Shown here: piece by piece, positions 40,389 through 52,973 of the stretch
Layout of the letters: every line of letters starts with the position of its first letter
How positions within the stretch are numbered: position 1 is the stretch's first letter
Assembly: GCF_030253575.1 (NCBI RefSeq)
Contig: NC_080568.1
Coordinates: 32,453,001 to 32,517,000, forward strand
DNA from: Rhododendron vialii
Lineage: Eukaryota; Streptophyta; Magnoliopsida; Ericales; Ericaceae
Reading direction: 5' to 3'
Length of the DNA: 64,000 bases
Made by a program: the position numbers and the translations under genes
Notes under the pieces: generated by a model
The model's database searches: none
What the model was told of the DNA's origin: nothing
Seen by the model: only the letters and a program-made list of their open reading frames with translations

Positions 40389-43300
40389 CGATCCGGTTCT
40401 ATGTTTTAGTGTTGAACTTATGAATAAAGATTGAGCTTCACTTCACGAGTTAGTAATGACATCATTATATTGTAAGTTGCTAGTTAGCGTTGACAAGAGA
40501 TGAGCTAAAGAGGTGGCCGAGCAGTTGATTAGGCTTCTACCATATGCAAATAAAAAGCAAGAGCTACGTTGACTCTTTCGGAAAATCTCATTGCTGCCAC
40601 CCTAGATGCTACTGCCCTAGCTCTTTGCTAAGCCCAGGAATGCTTGATCGAGAAAAGCAAGCAGCCAAGTATAGAAGTAGGAGGATGTGGAATATGATCA
40701 AGGGGCTGGAGATAGAACCAATGACCAATTGAACAGTTATAGACAACAATTTAAGACTTTCGTCGCCTTGAATTTTGATGGAAGTTTTTTGGGTAATGAG
40801 TGAAGAGAGATAGAGAATTTATTAGGGACCGTGCGCAGAGAGAGAGGTTGGTTTTGAGACCCAAATCACCCCAAGGTTCTAGGTTCGAAACCTCGTGGGC
40901 GCTATCAATTCTTTTGGAGCCGTCTGTATGAAGTTTTGTTCCGACTTTAATTGGGCTCTCAAAATTAGTTGAGGTGCGCGTAAACTGGCCCGGTACACTT
41001 GAGTTATATGAAAGAAAAAAAAAAAAGAGAATGCATGATTGTTTGATTTATGTATTGGGTAGATGAAGAAGGTGTTGTGTATGAGCATATCCTTTGCTTA
41101 TCTATTGAACGGAAGCATGGAATCAAATGACAAATCAGCTATCGCAATAAACAAACTAAACGGAGGTCAAAATCATGCTTTATAACATATACTCCGTAGA
41201 ATAGAATAGATAGATGGAAACAGAGATACTTGCGTTCTTGCCCTGCAAAGCTCCATTAATAGTAACTGGAAAACCATTTCTCCACTGGAGTAGTATTATA
41301 CACACGGTGATTCCATTTCCACAACCCCCACTGAAAATCACCTCCACGTCCCAACGCCTCACTTTCTGACCCGACTCATCAGCTCATGCAGATCGACCCA
41401 ATCATCATCTGATATTGCATAATTTTTGTGGAAGATAGTATTTACGCAATCATCACCTTTTGTATTTCTTTGCCTTTCCTGAATCTCCCTGGCCGATTCC
41501 TCTAGAGTGGAATTGGAACACCGTATCTTAATTTCGCGAAGTTCGTTTAGATTACCAAAATCAATTGGGATCTGCTTCAATTTTGCGCACCAATCGATTA
41601 GTAAGACCTCAAGTCTCGGAAATTGATCTTCGGAAGCATTCCACTCCTCGATGTTCATACATCTAAACTTCAAGCACTTGAGTTGAGAGAACCCCTCCTC
41701 AAGTTCACTTGATTTCCAAACTAGTCCCACACAGGCTTTGTTTAATAATTTGAGAACCTCAAGGCTCGGTAGGGTTTGGAGGATTATTGACAGCTCCTCC
41801 CACTTCAATCTCGTCTGTATCAAAGTTAGCCGCGTAAGAGTCGAAGGAAGCTTCAGGCGGCCAATACTTGCTTCGTCGACATAGAGTATCTCAAGGCATT
41901 TTAAGAATTCTAGGTCGGCGAGAATATGAAGACGTCGATCTCCATGAAGTCCTAGCTTCCTTAGATTGGGAGTCCTTTCCAGCAAACGCAGGCAATGCTC
42001 ACAAGCACACATTCGGTGCAAGGTCTGTAAGCTATCCAACATATTCCCCTCCTCTTCATCATAATTACAAACATTATGATATTGGAATGTCCCAATTTTA
42101 GTATATAGATGCCTCAACTTAACCATCTTAACTATATGGCGAGGCAAAGAAATCATGCCCCTGAATGTAACTTGGACGTTAAAGGTTTCTAGGTTCGAGA
42201 GGTAGTGAAAACAATTTGGTCGTCTCTCAAAGAGGTCATCAAAACAATGCGGATCGATTGGTAATGTGAGTGCTAAGTATCTCAAATGAACTAGATCTCC
42301 TATTCCTATTTCTCCTACACTTGTAGCGGACATAAAATGCAACACCCTGAGAAGTTCGAAGTTTTCAACAAAGAATGACAGATTCTGTATAAGCGATGAA
42401 TCTAAGGAGTTCGGCAAGGAGAGGTACAGAAAAGATCGAATGTTTCGAGCACAAGGCCTTGGGGGAAAGTTTTGTAAGAACTTACTGCCAATGAAGAGGC
42501 GACGATGCTTGTTTGTAGCCGAAGGTGAAAAAGAATCATCACCATAATTTTGCACAAGAAAATTATCTTCCTCTGCTTTTCTCAAGCATAATTCACGTAG
42601 AAGATCATGAATACGACATGATTTAATTCCTCTGTGGGATTTACTTTTCCTAGCTACCATTACGAGATTTCTATCAATAAGGCCGATCAAGTTATCTTGT
42701 GCTATGGCCTCCAAGCTTTTCCCCCCATCACTTTGCTGGATAAATCCCTCTGCAATCCATAACCATATTAACTCGCGTACGGGGATTTCAGAATCTTCGG
42801 GGTGTCCTCCAATGTAAAGAAAACATGCTTTTAAATGAGGAGGCAAGTGATTGTAACTATGTTCTAGTATCTCCATGCAACCCAGCTGATTCTTGGTAAG
42901 GATTGAACTTAAATTTTTGGCAAATTTCTCCCACACGTCGAGTGTCTTGTCTTCCATTGCCAAAATGCCAGCTATTGCTACAACCACGAATGGTAGTCCT
43001 TTACATTTTTTTGCGATTTGCTTGCCGATGTCCACCAACTCTGGTGGGCATTGTTTCTTCTCGAATACCTGTTAGATATATATGGGCGATATTAGATGTC
43101 TATAATTGTAATTACATACAACTTGACCCAAGTAATAGGAGTTTAAGAATTTATATGACAAGAATAAGAAATGTTTCAAAATAGAAATACTTGAAAAGAA
43201 ATTATAAATTGGGAACATATGGCAACAATATAATGATGCACTTGTTTTAATCACTATTTCTAGTTATATTGCGTACAAAATTTTGTTTTAAAAACAATTA

Positions 43301-44646
43301 CCTTCTTTCATAATAACTCCCAACTGCAACTTCTTGGCAAGGGATTCAAATAATGAGAGACGCAGGGGACACTAGCTGGTTGAACAGGAAATCGACTAGT
43401 TAACAACACTTTACTCCCCATGCATTCCCTAGGGAATGATTTTTTGATATCATTAATTCCAAGCCTCAATGTCCCATATGTCATCCATGACAATGAGATA
43501 TTTTCTACCCTTTAAGCATTTATATACCTTTTCTCCCAACTTATCCTCACCACTCTCCCTGTAATCTTTATGTTTTCCTGGGGAAGTTGATTCTAGAATA
43601 CTAATAAGCAAATCCCTCTTCATGGTCTTGTGATAGTCTTGAGAAACACTAGCCCATGCACGAATTTCAAACTTATGCAACGTCAAAGGACGATCATACA
43701 CTTCTCTGGCCAACGTGGTTTTGCCGCCTCCACCAGCACCGATGATTGGTATAATCTCCAGCCGTCCACCCTCTCCACTATCATGAAGCTTTTCCATTAA
43801 TGTCTCTACCTCATCCTCGAAACCGACCAGCGTCTTCTCTTCTACTACTTTGGATGTGTTTTTCCCTCTTGATGAACTTGATCCTCCTGATGGAAATAAA
43901 AGGAAGGGTAACGATCAACGGAGAAGCCAAAAGTTATGGGGGTAGTAAATGTAACAAAAAAATAAATTATCTGCGTTTTGGAATTGAACAATTTCTCATA
44001 TCCCATGTTCCCATTATGAATGAATTATTTTACAGGACTCTCATTTAAGTAGTTGTACGTCTGATTGATTTTAATATTGCTGAGCGAAAAGGAAAACAAT
44101 TGTGGTTGTATGAAATCAATTGAACTAATGCTAAATTGAGGGTTGGTTGTAGCATTAGCCTGCATATTGTTTTTGTGGTTCATGTTACTCATTATTATGG
44201 TCCATGTTGTGTATTGTTTTGGTTGATGATATGAATGATAAGTTTTTTTTTTTTTTATCGATAAAAAATTTTTATTAAGAAAATTCGATAAGGGTACATT
44301 GAGTAGTGAACAACACAAAATTTTGATTCTTAACCAAGCCAATATTTGTCCCTAAAGTCTTGAAGCACATCTTTAAAACACAGATCCAGACACAATGGTG
44401 TCCAAAACAGTCTATACATATATGAATGTGTGCATAGGTGAGTTTTTAAAAAAATTTCACAAAGAGCCTCTAAACTTATCTTCGCTAAGTCTATTTGTAT
44501 TGTTACTTGAAGTATTATGCTTGATTTTATGCTGTACGTATTTGGAGGCTTAAACCTCCAATATCATATGCATGTTGAGGAGAAGATGAGAAGAAATTAT
44601 TTTGTTGTAGGATTCAATGGCCGCAAAAGATGTCATTACGGAGAAC
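40389..44646. repeat. Tandem NLR block, unit 3, truncated
   Basis: It matches unit 2 from 18738 on, through leader, SINE-like element, NLR exons 3 and 2 and much of intron 1. It ends at GGAGAAC (44646), where an hAT element starts. NLR exon 1 and everything upstream are missing. Confidence 0.9.
41359..43883 (-). pseudogene. NLR copy D: exon 1 lost, frameshift in NB-ARC
   Basis: Exon 3 (43068-41359, 570 codons including the stop) is open from the GLPF motif to MSRVRK. Exon 2 (43883-43302) has a 4-bp insertion just after kinase 2 (LIVMDDIWDIEAWN, then TAATGA) that shifts the frame, and a TGA replaces CAA three codons before the donor. Exon 1 with the coiled coil is absent: intron 1 runs into the hAT element at 44647. 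Exon 2 and the first 60 codons of exon 3 are clearly diverged from B and C, whereas from CMEILEHSYNHL on D is almost identical to them. A transcript from an internal start could give only ARC2-LRR. Treat it as a recent, chimeric pseudogene. Confidence 0.9.
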
Positions 44647-45501
44647 TAGGGGTGTCAAATGGGCGGGTTTTGGCTAAAATGGGTAAGTTGTAAGTGAGTT
44701 GGGTCTTTAATGGGTCATTGGCCCATTTAAACCCATTAATTATGAGTCTAATTACCCATACCCAACCCAACCCATTTATTTAAAAGCACACCCGACCCGC
44801 CCATTAACCCAATTACATACGATATACTAAAATGACTAAAATACATATGTATACTAAAATGACCATATTACCCCTGTAAATTTAAAGAACTAAAATACCA
44901 TGTACACTAAAATTACCATACTATCCCTCTACTATAAAAATGACCAAATTACCCCTGTACACTTAATTACCATATTAGTCGCCCTTAATTACCGAATCGC
45001 AGCGTATCCAAGTGGCTTATTTTGTCTTTATTCAAATATTTTTCGCATTTGTTAGTTTTTTGTTAAATTTTTGAGGATTATTGCTTTGTCATGACGAGAA
45101 GAATCTAAAAAGTAAAAAATTACGATCAAAATTAATATTTTTTTGAATAAAGACAAAAAAATTGGCTTATTTTTGTCTTCATTCAAAAAATTTAGGTTTC
45201 GCTCATAATTTTTTACTTTTTAGATTCCTCTTGTCATGCCGAAGCAATAATCCACAAAAAATTAATGAAAAACAAAAAAATGAGAAAAAAATTAAATAAG
45301 GACAAAAAAACAAGCCATGAACAAGCCAACTTTCCATTCATAAGTTGAATTTTCTATTCGATCAGAATCAAAACTAGCCCATTGCGAGATGTATATATCT
45401 TTTTTTTTGTTTTTATTCAATTTTTTTTCGTATAACCACGGTGGACGTCTCACAATTTTGAAAAAAGAAACCAGAGACAGATGACAATCATATTTGACCA
45501 T

Positions 45502-45537
<36 letters not shown>

Positions 45538-45843
45538 GTTTGAGGCAAATTCAATCACATTTGTATCTAAAGAGAGAAAGATAGTCGGGTTCAGCTGTTC
45601 AATTTTTCTTTTGATTTTCCGGTGTGACCTGAGAATTTTGTGCAGCAGAGTTCGGTAAAGAGGTGAGAATTTTTGGTGGGTTACTTTCATGACCCATTGG
45701 GTCATTTAAGTTGACCCAATTGATACCCAATTAAGACCCAACTAATAATGGGTTAGTTGGGTTTGGACCCATTCTTACCCAACTAATAAATGGGTTGGGT
45801 CTATTTTTTAGTTGATGGGTCTGGATTCAAATTGTCACCCCTA
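44647..45843. mobile_element. hAT-like element, copy 3
   Basis: It starts TAGGGGTGTCAAATGGGC and ends TGTCACCCCTA, with the same interior as copy 1 (nested foldback, GA run near 45507-45534). To its right lies ATTGTTGC (45844-45851), which matches the left flank of copy 1 and not its own left flank. Confidence 0.65.
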
Positions 45844-48062
45844 ATTGTTGCCAACTATTCATTTTGTTGGCAATTACGCAGGTTCAACACGAGGATTATA
45901 TTAAAGCATCTCTGTTTATCCTTCCTCAGCTACGACGAATTTGTAACAACAAGTCGTCAAGATTTTGGTTGAGTAGGAAATTTATTTAGAAAGAAAAAAA
46001 AAAGTGCCGAGAGAGGGGGTGTGTCGGGACAACTTTCAGTTGAATAAGTTCGGTCGAGCCTTTGAATTCAATACAAAGTCGCATTTGACAAACACGAGGT
46101 TTCAATACATCGCAGGTTGAACACGCGGATTATGTTAGAACGACGTCGCCCAGATTCATGAAGACTTCGCAGGTTTCAAATGAAAAGTCCAATGAAACTA
46201 CGTAATTGCTGAATGTGGTATATTTTCATGATCGAAATTGTTCAATTTGTAGATATTGTCAAGAATATAGACCGTGTCGAATATCATATTAATCAAGCGC
46301 TTATTCGTTTATGATCGGATAGGAATTTTGTGAATTTATTCAGAAGAGAATCTTGATGCCCACACTGAATTAAATCCAATACATGGAGTTCTATTGAAAC
46401 TTTATAATTGGTAAATTTTGAACTCGATCAATAAGGTTTTTTTTTATGATCTAAATTGTTTATAATTGTAGATATTGCCAATAATATATGCCATGATAAA
46501 GAATTTGTTAATCGAATTTGGATTAGTTCATGATCGGTGATGATTTGTGTGAGTTTATTCAGAAGAAAATATTGATGGCCACACTACATCATACCCATTA
46601 CTACTATTATTACAAGCCTCACGACCCCGAATCCTTCCACTGCTACAAAGACTTCGACGACCGGCCATCCTCCTGCTGCCGCCGCTACCGTCACCTCCAC
46701 GCCAGGTTTTGTCGACCGGGTTTGACTATACAGATACTGTGGATGTCAAATTATGCAGTTCCAGTCTTTTGGTCTTTGTCTGAATTTTCTCCTATCTACA
46801 TTTGAAACTGAGCAATTTTGCTTTTAGTTGTGTTGCTCGCTCGTGGAAAGTTTGTACTTGAAACCCAAGGGGTTGGCCAATTGGTCTTGGCCTGGGAAAC
46901 TACTAATAATGGGTTAGTTGGGTTTGGACCCATTCTTACCCAACTAATAAATGGGTTGGGTCTATTTTTTAGTTGATGGGTCTGGATTCAAATTGTCACC
47001 CCTAATTGTTGCCAACTATTCATTTTGTTGGCAATTACGCAGGTTCAACACGAGGATTATATTAAAGCATCTCTGTTTATCCTTCCTCAGCTACGACGAA
47101 TTTGTAACAACAAGTCGTCAAGATTTTGGTTGAGTAGGAAATTTATTTAGAAAGAAAAAAAAAAGTGCCGAGAGAGGGGGTGTGTCGGGACAACTTTCAG
47201 TTGAATAAGTTCGGTCGAGCCTTTGAATTCAATACAAAGTCGCATTTGACAAACACGAGGTTTCAATACATCGCAGGTTGAACACGCGGATTATGTTAGA
47301 ACGACGTCGCCCAGATTCATGAAGACTTCGCAGGTTTCAAATGAAAAGTCCAATGAAACTACGTAATTGCTGAATGTGGTATATTTTCATGATCGAAATT
47401 GTTCAATTTGTAGATATTGTCAAGAATATAGACCGTGTCGAATATCATATTAATCAAGCGCTTATTCGTTTATGATCGGATAGGAATTTTGTGAATTTAT
47501 TCAGAAGAGAATCTTGATGCCCACACTGAATTAAATCCAATACATGGAGTTCTATTGAAACTTTATAATTGGTAAATTTTGAACTCGATCAATAAGGTTT
47601 TTTTTTATGATCTAAATTGTTTATAATTGTAGATATTGCCAATAATATATGCCATGATAAAGAATTTGTTAATCGAATTTGGATTAGTTCATGATCGGTG
47701 ATGATTTGTGTGAGTTTATTCAGAAGAAAATATTGATGGCCACACTACATCATACCCATTACTACTATTATTACAAGCCTCACGACCCCGAATCCTTCCA
47801 CTGCTACAAAGACTTCGACGACCGGCCATCCTCCTGCTGCCGCCGCTACCGTCACCTCCACGCCAGGTTTTGTCGACCGGGTTTGACTATACAGATACTG
47901 TGGATGTCAAATTATGCAGTTCCAGTCTTTTGGTCTTTGTCTGAATTTTCTCCTATCTACATTTGAAACTGAGCAATTTTGCTTTTAGTTGTGTTGCTCG
48001 CTCGTGGAAAGTTTGTACTTGAAACCCAAGGGGTTGGCCAATTGGTCTTGGCCTGGGAAACT
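45741..48062. repeat. Perfect 1,161-bp tandem duplication
   Basis: Units 45741-46901 and 46902-48062 look identical at every base I compared. Each holds the last 103 bp of the hAT element, AT-rich DNA with motifs such as AGGTTCAACACGAGGATTAT, and an exon-like stretch (ATGGCCACACTACATCATAC to CGCCAG^GTTTTG) that encodes no recognised product. It is either very recent or an assembly artefact. Confidence 0.95.
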
Positions 48063-48148
48063 TAGGGGTTTGCTTGCTATCTCCTGCGGTCTCAGGTAGT
48101 TCAATTCCCATGAGTACGCGAATGAAACAAAGGGCTCATTGTTGGTAG

Positions 48149-48554
48149 CAGGGACGGAACTAGGATGTCATAAACGCGGGGGCCGAACTATGAGCAACAA
48201 GATTTTGAAATTTCAAGTTTCAGAATTCTAATAGTTTGTTTGGTTTAAGTTTGGAGGGAGGTTTTTTGAGTAATGAGTGGAGATGAAGAGAAAGAAAAAT
48301 GAGATTAATAATTGAAGAAAAACTTATGAGAGACCGTATGCACAAAGCGAAATTGAGTTTTGGGATCCAAAACGAACACATTCTTAAATTATTTAAATGT
48401 CTAAGCAACACTCCATACAAAATACAATATCTAGGTGTTCTTAACAAATAAAAAATAACTAATATTAAAATTAATTAATTTTTTTTAAAAAAAAAAAACC
48501 CGAAACAATGCGGGGGCTGTGGCCCCCATATGACCATTGCTGCATCCGTCTCTG
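48149..48554. mobile_element. hAT MITE with 8-bp target duplication
   Basis: The termini CAGGGACGGA and TCCGTCTCTG are inverted repeats with one mismatch. GTTGGTAG is duplicated at 48141-48148 and 48555-48562. No transposase is present. Confidence 0.85.
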
Positions 48555-48562
48555 GTTGGTAG

Positions 48563-49913
48563 AATAGAAAGGCTCCCCATGTCTGCTAGAATGGTGTTCT
48601 AATTGTTGGGTTTTGTTACAGAAATTGAGGAAATTGGTATGCAACACACATATGCATGGGACAACAAAAACTGAAATAGTTGCTAAGTTGGTGCTTCAGC
48701 TTTCTGTTTTAAACCAATAGGAGGATAATTAGACATTTTACTGGAGCTTTTCTGGAACTTCGTATTGCTTGGTAGTTGGTACCCTTCTAGATGACTGTTT
48801 CATCAGTGTTAAAAGCCCATCTTCAATAATTGGGATACGGGGTTTTTATTTCTTCCAACCCTAAACTACTAGTAGGTGAATCCTTTCTCTTGCTCAAGTT
48901 ACTTACTGGTATAGGTTTCAGGAGGTTTTTCCATACACATGACTTACATGCAAATGAGCAAATGGTATGATAAACTTCTGGAATGGCCACAATTAGCGCT
49001 CTATACAATCAACAGCGGTTGCGTATGGGAGTGGCTGGTCTTTGTTATATTGATTGAATGAGTTTATGTAGTGTGAACATGTGATGTCAGTTTAAAAAAA
49101 AAAAAAACAACCTTGCGAGGTCTGTGATGTCAGTTACATGACTTTCCCTTCTCCACAACAGGGACACCTAGAAAAACAACCCTGCAAAATTGCATAGCAT
49201 AATGGTTAACTTTTATTACGGGAGCCATGAATTTTATACCACTTAAACATCAATTGTATGCTGAAATCCCTACATAATGACTGAGTAGTATTATTAATCG
49301 CAATTGATAACAAATCTAATTATTACTAGGAAAGGAGAGGGATGTACTTGTCGAGAGTGAGAGAAGTGGGCGTTGAGGGACGGAGGCGGGAGGAAGAGGA
49401 GAGAGAAAGGAGGGGTTAGGTTCTTCAGGTTGACAAGCAGCGTTGAGGTGCTCTCAGTCTCGAGCCTCGTGTCTTCAAGACGAGAGGTTTAAACTTCTGT
49501 GCACCTTCAAGATGCGATTGGCTTCATGGAATGGCGCTGTCTTACATACTTCAGACCTCGCGAGGTTGTATTTTTGTTTTGGAACTGACATTGCATGTTC
49601 AAGGTGTGATGTCTTGTCCGCACAAAACAGACATCTCTTCTCGACGATTAATTGGCTATTATTGAATTTATTTTATAATCTGGATTGTTTACATTATAGA
49701 TAGATATCATTATAAACAATAACCGTACCAAAAACCATGCTAATAGAATATCGGTCCTGCAAACCTCCTCCTACCAATAATTCCAAACAAATTTGGATAT
49801 CGATACATATCTCACGAATATTAATACACTTTCACAAATTCGGTTCATGTTTTCTGCTTATTCCATTTCATTTGGCTTTAAAGGCAGGAAATAATTTTTC
49901 CCTGGTGTTTCAG
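48563..49913. other. Intergenic, no gene seen
   Basis: Mostly AT-rich DNA, with a purine-rich patch near 49330-49430 and a stretch around 49440-49560 (GCCTCGTGTCTTCAAGACG) similar to motifs near 58.57 kb. No frame could be assigned a product. Confidence 0.4.
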
Positions 49914-50490
49914 CTGAGAATATGCAAAGGCATATCTTATGCAGCAGTTGCTGCTCATGCAGATAAGAGTGGCAGACGGAAATTGGCTGCTATGTTCGTT
50001 TCATTGAACATGAACCACGTTCTTCCAAGCAGGTTCTTCATTCTTGCTTTCTAATTTTGTCTTTTACCTTCTCTTTTTATATTTGGTTTCCATTTCCTGT
50101 TGGTAGATTAACTTATAACTGCAGTCATTTTCCAGAGAAGTTAGTTACAGTCTCGATTTTGATCCTTGTCTCCAGGTTCCTCTACTGTTAAGCGTTGGAG
50201 AAGAAGATAATGCTCTGACAAAGCAACTGAAAGTGGTGACACTGACCTTGGTTATCTTGTTCTGTTTCATATATGGCAGAAGGTATCACTTGATTTTTTT
50301 TAAAGAAATGTTTATGTTTCGACATACATTGATACATCAAATCAGTTAGCATTAGTAGAGTGCAAACATATTTTCCTGGGTGTGGTGATTTATTTCCTCT
50401 ACATTCGTTGACCGCAGAGGCCAGCTTTGGAGTTATTTGGAACGATACAGGCTAGACCACTAGCACACGACTTGTTTATATGTTATGCAC
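49914..50490 (+). pseudogene. VPS16: VPS16 (VACUOLELESS1) fragment, three broken exons
   Basis: Three exon remnants with splice sites lie in order: 49914-50032 (RICKGISYAAVAAHADKSGR then RKLAAM), 50176-50282 (VPLLLSVGEEDNALTK) and 50417-50490 (RPALELFGTIQARPLAHDLF). They match consecutive exons in the C-terminal half of the plant VPS16 subunit of the HOPS/CORVET vacuolar tethering complex. A 5-bp insertion in the first and a one-base loss in the second shift the frame, and the donor after the third is spoiled. Intron positions are kept, so this is a copied genomic fragment, not a processed copy. The rest of the gene is absent and HISN1 sequence follows. Confidence 0.8.
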
Positions 50491-50506
50491 AGTAGGTGTT
50501 TACTAG

Positions 50507-50971
50507 CAGGGGCGGTACTGTTAATGGGCTACAGTAGGCTGTAGCCCAGGTGGATTTTGGAAAACAAAAAAAAAAAAAAAAAATTATATGTAAAAAACAT
50601 AGCCCATACAACACACTGAGGTCTCTCATTCACTTGCAACGTTTAATATTTGTAAGTATTCACTTATTATGCAGAGCACTGGCTGGTGTGCTTAGATTTG
50701 CCCTTATGTTGTTAAATGCAGAGCACTGGCTGGTGTGCTTAATTTTTTATTGATTTAGTTGATGCAGAGCACCGACTCAGATTCGATAATCGATGATTTC
50801 TATTCTGTGAAACATCGTAGGGTACAACTTTAATGGTGTACGTTTTTTTGTACTTCTCTTTTATATATTTTTGAACATTTACGTATTTATATATAAGTTT
50901 GCCTCTTTTTGGTTTATATATATGTAATTTGGATTAGCCCATGGTAAATTTAATTCCTGGTTCCGCCCTTG
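50507..50971. mobile_element. hAT MITE with 8-bp target duplication
   Basis: The ends CAGGGGCGG and CCGCCCTTG are inverted repeats with one mismatch. TTTACTAG is duplicated at 50499-50506 and 50972-50979. Inside are an A run and a repeated GCAGAGCACTGGCTGG motif. It separates the VPS16 fragment from the HISN1 fragment. Confidence 0.85.
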
Positions 50972-50979
50972 TTTACTAG

Positions 50980-52390
50980 TTGTTTAGATTGAATTCTTGA
51001 GAAAATTAATTCAATCAGCTAATTTCAGTGACTTTCCACCTGTTGACCTCGCCACCTTGTCAACCAAGCTATGTATGTTATTGTTAAGTGTTGATGTTGG
51101 TCTTCTCCATGTTAAGAATTGCCTTAACCCTTTCATGTTCGTACATGACCCGCTGTAAGTCCGGTTTTTTGCAAACGTGATGGGAGAGTAGTAGCCGATT
51201 ACTATGCGAAAGTCATGTATACCTAGTCGATACAACAACTGATAGCGGTACTATAATATTCTTTCTTTACTATGCCATGGCAAAATGTCTATCCCAAACT
51301 TGTGGGACCAACTCTGGGTTACGACTTTCCGTCTTCAATGATTTATTACATGAAGTTTCCTAGGGCACCTCCCAGCAGCTTCGATAACCTTCCACACAAA
51401 TGCAAGTTTGAGTCTCCTCAACCCCTTGTAGAATGAGTAACATAAAAGTTTTCTGGATCAATGAAGACTCAAAAAGTACGATTTTGGAACTCCTTGTAGA
51501 ATTTCTGGCTCAGTAGGCCTGCAGTTTCACTGATTCTGAGATTTCTTTTTTGGTCAAAATTTGATTCCGAGCTTGTCAGATGATTTTCCAACAAAACACA
51601 TGATTCGGTGAAAAATGCCTAGAAAATGATTAGTTTTGGTTGAACTAATAGTCTAATAGTTTAATAGTTATGTGATCTTTTGATGACTAGTTCTGATTCT
51701 TGACTCTTAAGAAAACACCGTTCCATTCATTTGGATGTAAGGGTAGGTTTCAGGATTGCAGCTTCATGCCTTCATCTTCTTATCTTTTCTGTTTTTCCTT
51801 TATTGTCGTGAAAATTTGTTCTTGAACGTACTCAAGCTTGACTATTTTGTAATGCAGATTGGAGGCAGTGTAGTTCAAAACTTGGCATGTAGTAGTATTT
51901 TGGGAATGCCGTGGGTGGTTTTTGTAGCATTAGCGTGTCGAAGAACTCCTGGAGCTTGTCTTAGAAGAGAATTCACCTCAAGAAGTTGTACACTTGCATG
52001 TATCGGCGTAGTGTGTTCTTATGTTCTAAATTGACCTCCATAATACTTGCTTTGAATTTTTTCTAGTTTAAATCTCTGAGCATTTTCCCCTCTCCTTCAT
52101 GGGCTCTCTCCTGTTGTAATCTTACCAAATTATTCTGAAACAAGTTGTCACATATTGGACCCCCCCGCCCCTCTCTCTCTCTCTCTCTCTGTGCAACTTC
52201 GCAAGTATCACACCCCTGCCCCTCTTTTTGTTTCTCGTTTATCCTTCTCCTCCTCAGTCCTCCCGGTTATCCCCTCCATGGCAGTGGATGGGATATAGTA
52301 TCATATAAGGGAAGAAGATAAGAGGAGGGAGGGAGGGATAGAAAGCACAGAGTAGCATGTGAAGTGAGAAGGTGGTGACCAAGTTAGGGA
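50980..52390 (+). repeat. Left arm of a 1.4-kb inverted duplication
   Basis: The arm aligns, inverted and with many small differences, to 54205-55625. Matching landmarks are the HISN1 exons, the TTTGAGTCTCCTCAACCC motif near 51410, TAGCGTGTCGAAGAACTCCT near 51930 and the TATCCCCTCCATGG stretch near 52268. Confidence 0.85.
51149..51895 (+). pseudogene. HISN1: ATP phosphoribosyltransferase (HISN1) 3' exons, plus copy
   Basis: An exon at about 51149-51245 reads VSPVFCKRDGRVVADYYA and then, past a stop, SIQQLIAV. The last exon begins at 51858 after TTGTAATGCAG with IGGS, then an internal deletion removes most of it. These are the C-terminal regulatory region of ATP phosphoribosyltransferase, the first enzyme of histidine synthesis in plastids. 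Catalytic exons are missing. The 0.6-kb intron carries no open frame. Confidence 0.7.
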
Positions 52391-52699
52391 ACATGGCTCA
52401 TTATACAGAGCCATGTTGGACGCCGGAATTAAAAGTTGAACCCATGGTATAAGAGAACATGCGGTTCTATATGTTTCCTTTGAATCTAGTCCAATGTTGT
52501 ATTTAGGGCTGATACTAGGATTGGACAAGAAATGATTAAGTGGCTTTTTAATGCCTCATATATAAGACTATTTAATACCACAAGGGGTGGCATAGGATAA
52601 TCGCCATTGAGATTGTTTTCCTCTTCATTCTATGGTTAAGAATGATCCTCTACAGTTCTAATTCTTTATTCTACCCAACTGAACCAAGTATAACTAATA

Positions 52700-52971
52700 C
52701 TCCCTCCGTCCCTTTTTAAGTGTCCTGCTTCGTAACTCCAACTTATTAAAAAGACATCATCATTACACCTTTCACATCAACTTTTTCCTCCACTTTCCTT
52801 ACTTACCCATCATCATTACACTTTTACTCACTAACTTTTCAAAATAAAATCTACTTTTAGGGACAAAATAAACAATACACCACATTTTACCCCCCTAACT
52901 TTACAAAATGGACATTTATTAAGGGACAGCCCAAAATGGAATACTGGACACAAAAAAAGGGACGGAGGGAG
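52700..52971. mobile_element. Stowaway MITE
   Basis: The termini CTCCCTCCGTCCC and GGGACGGAGGGAG are perfect inverted repeats flanked by TA at 52698-52699 and 52972-52973, the classical Stowaway (Tc1/mariner) signature. It lies in the loop of the inverted duplication. Confidence 0.95.
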
Positions 52972-52973
52972 TA

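Noticed and set aside
46530..46805. 91-codon frame MIGDDLCEFIQKK in the duplicated 1,161-bp unit
   Set aside because: Composition is repeat-like (HHTHYYYYY), no family is recognised, and identity between copies only reflects recent duplication.
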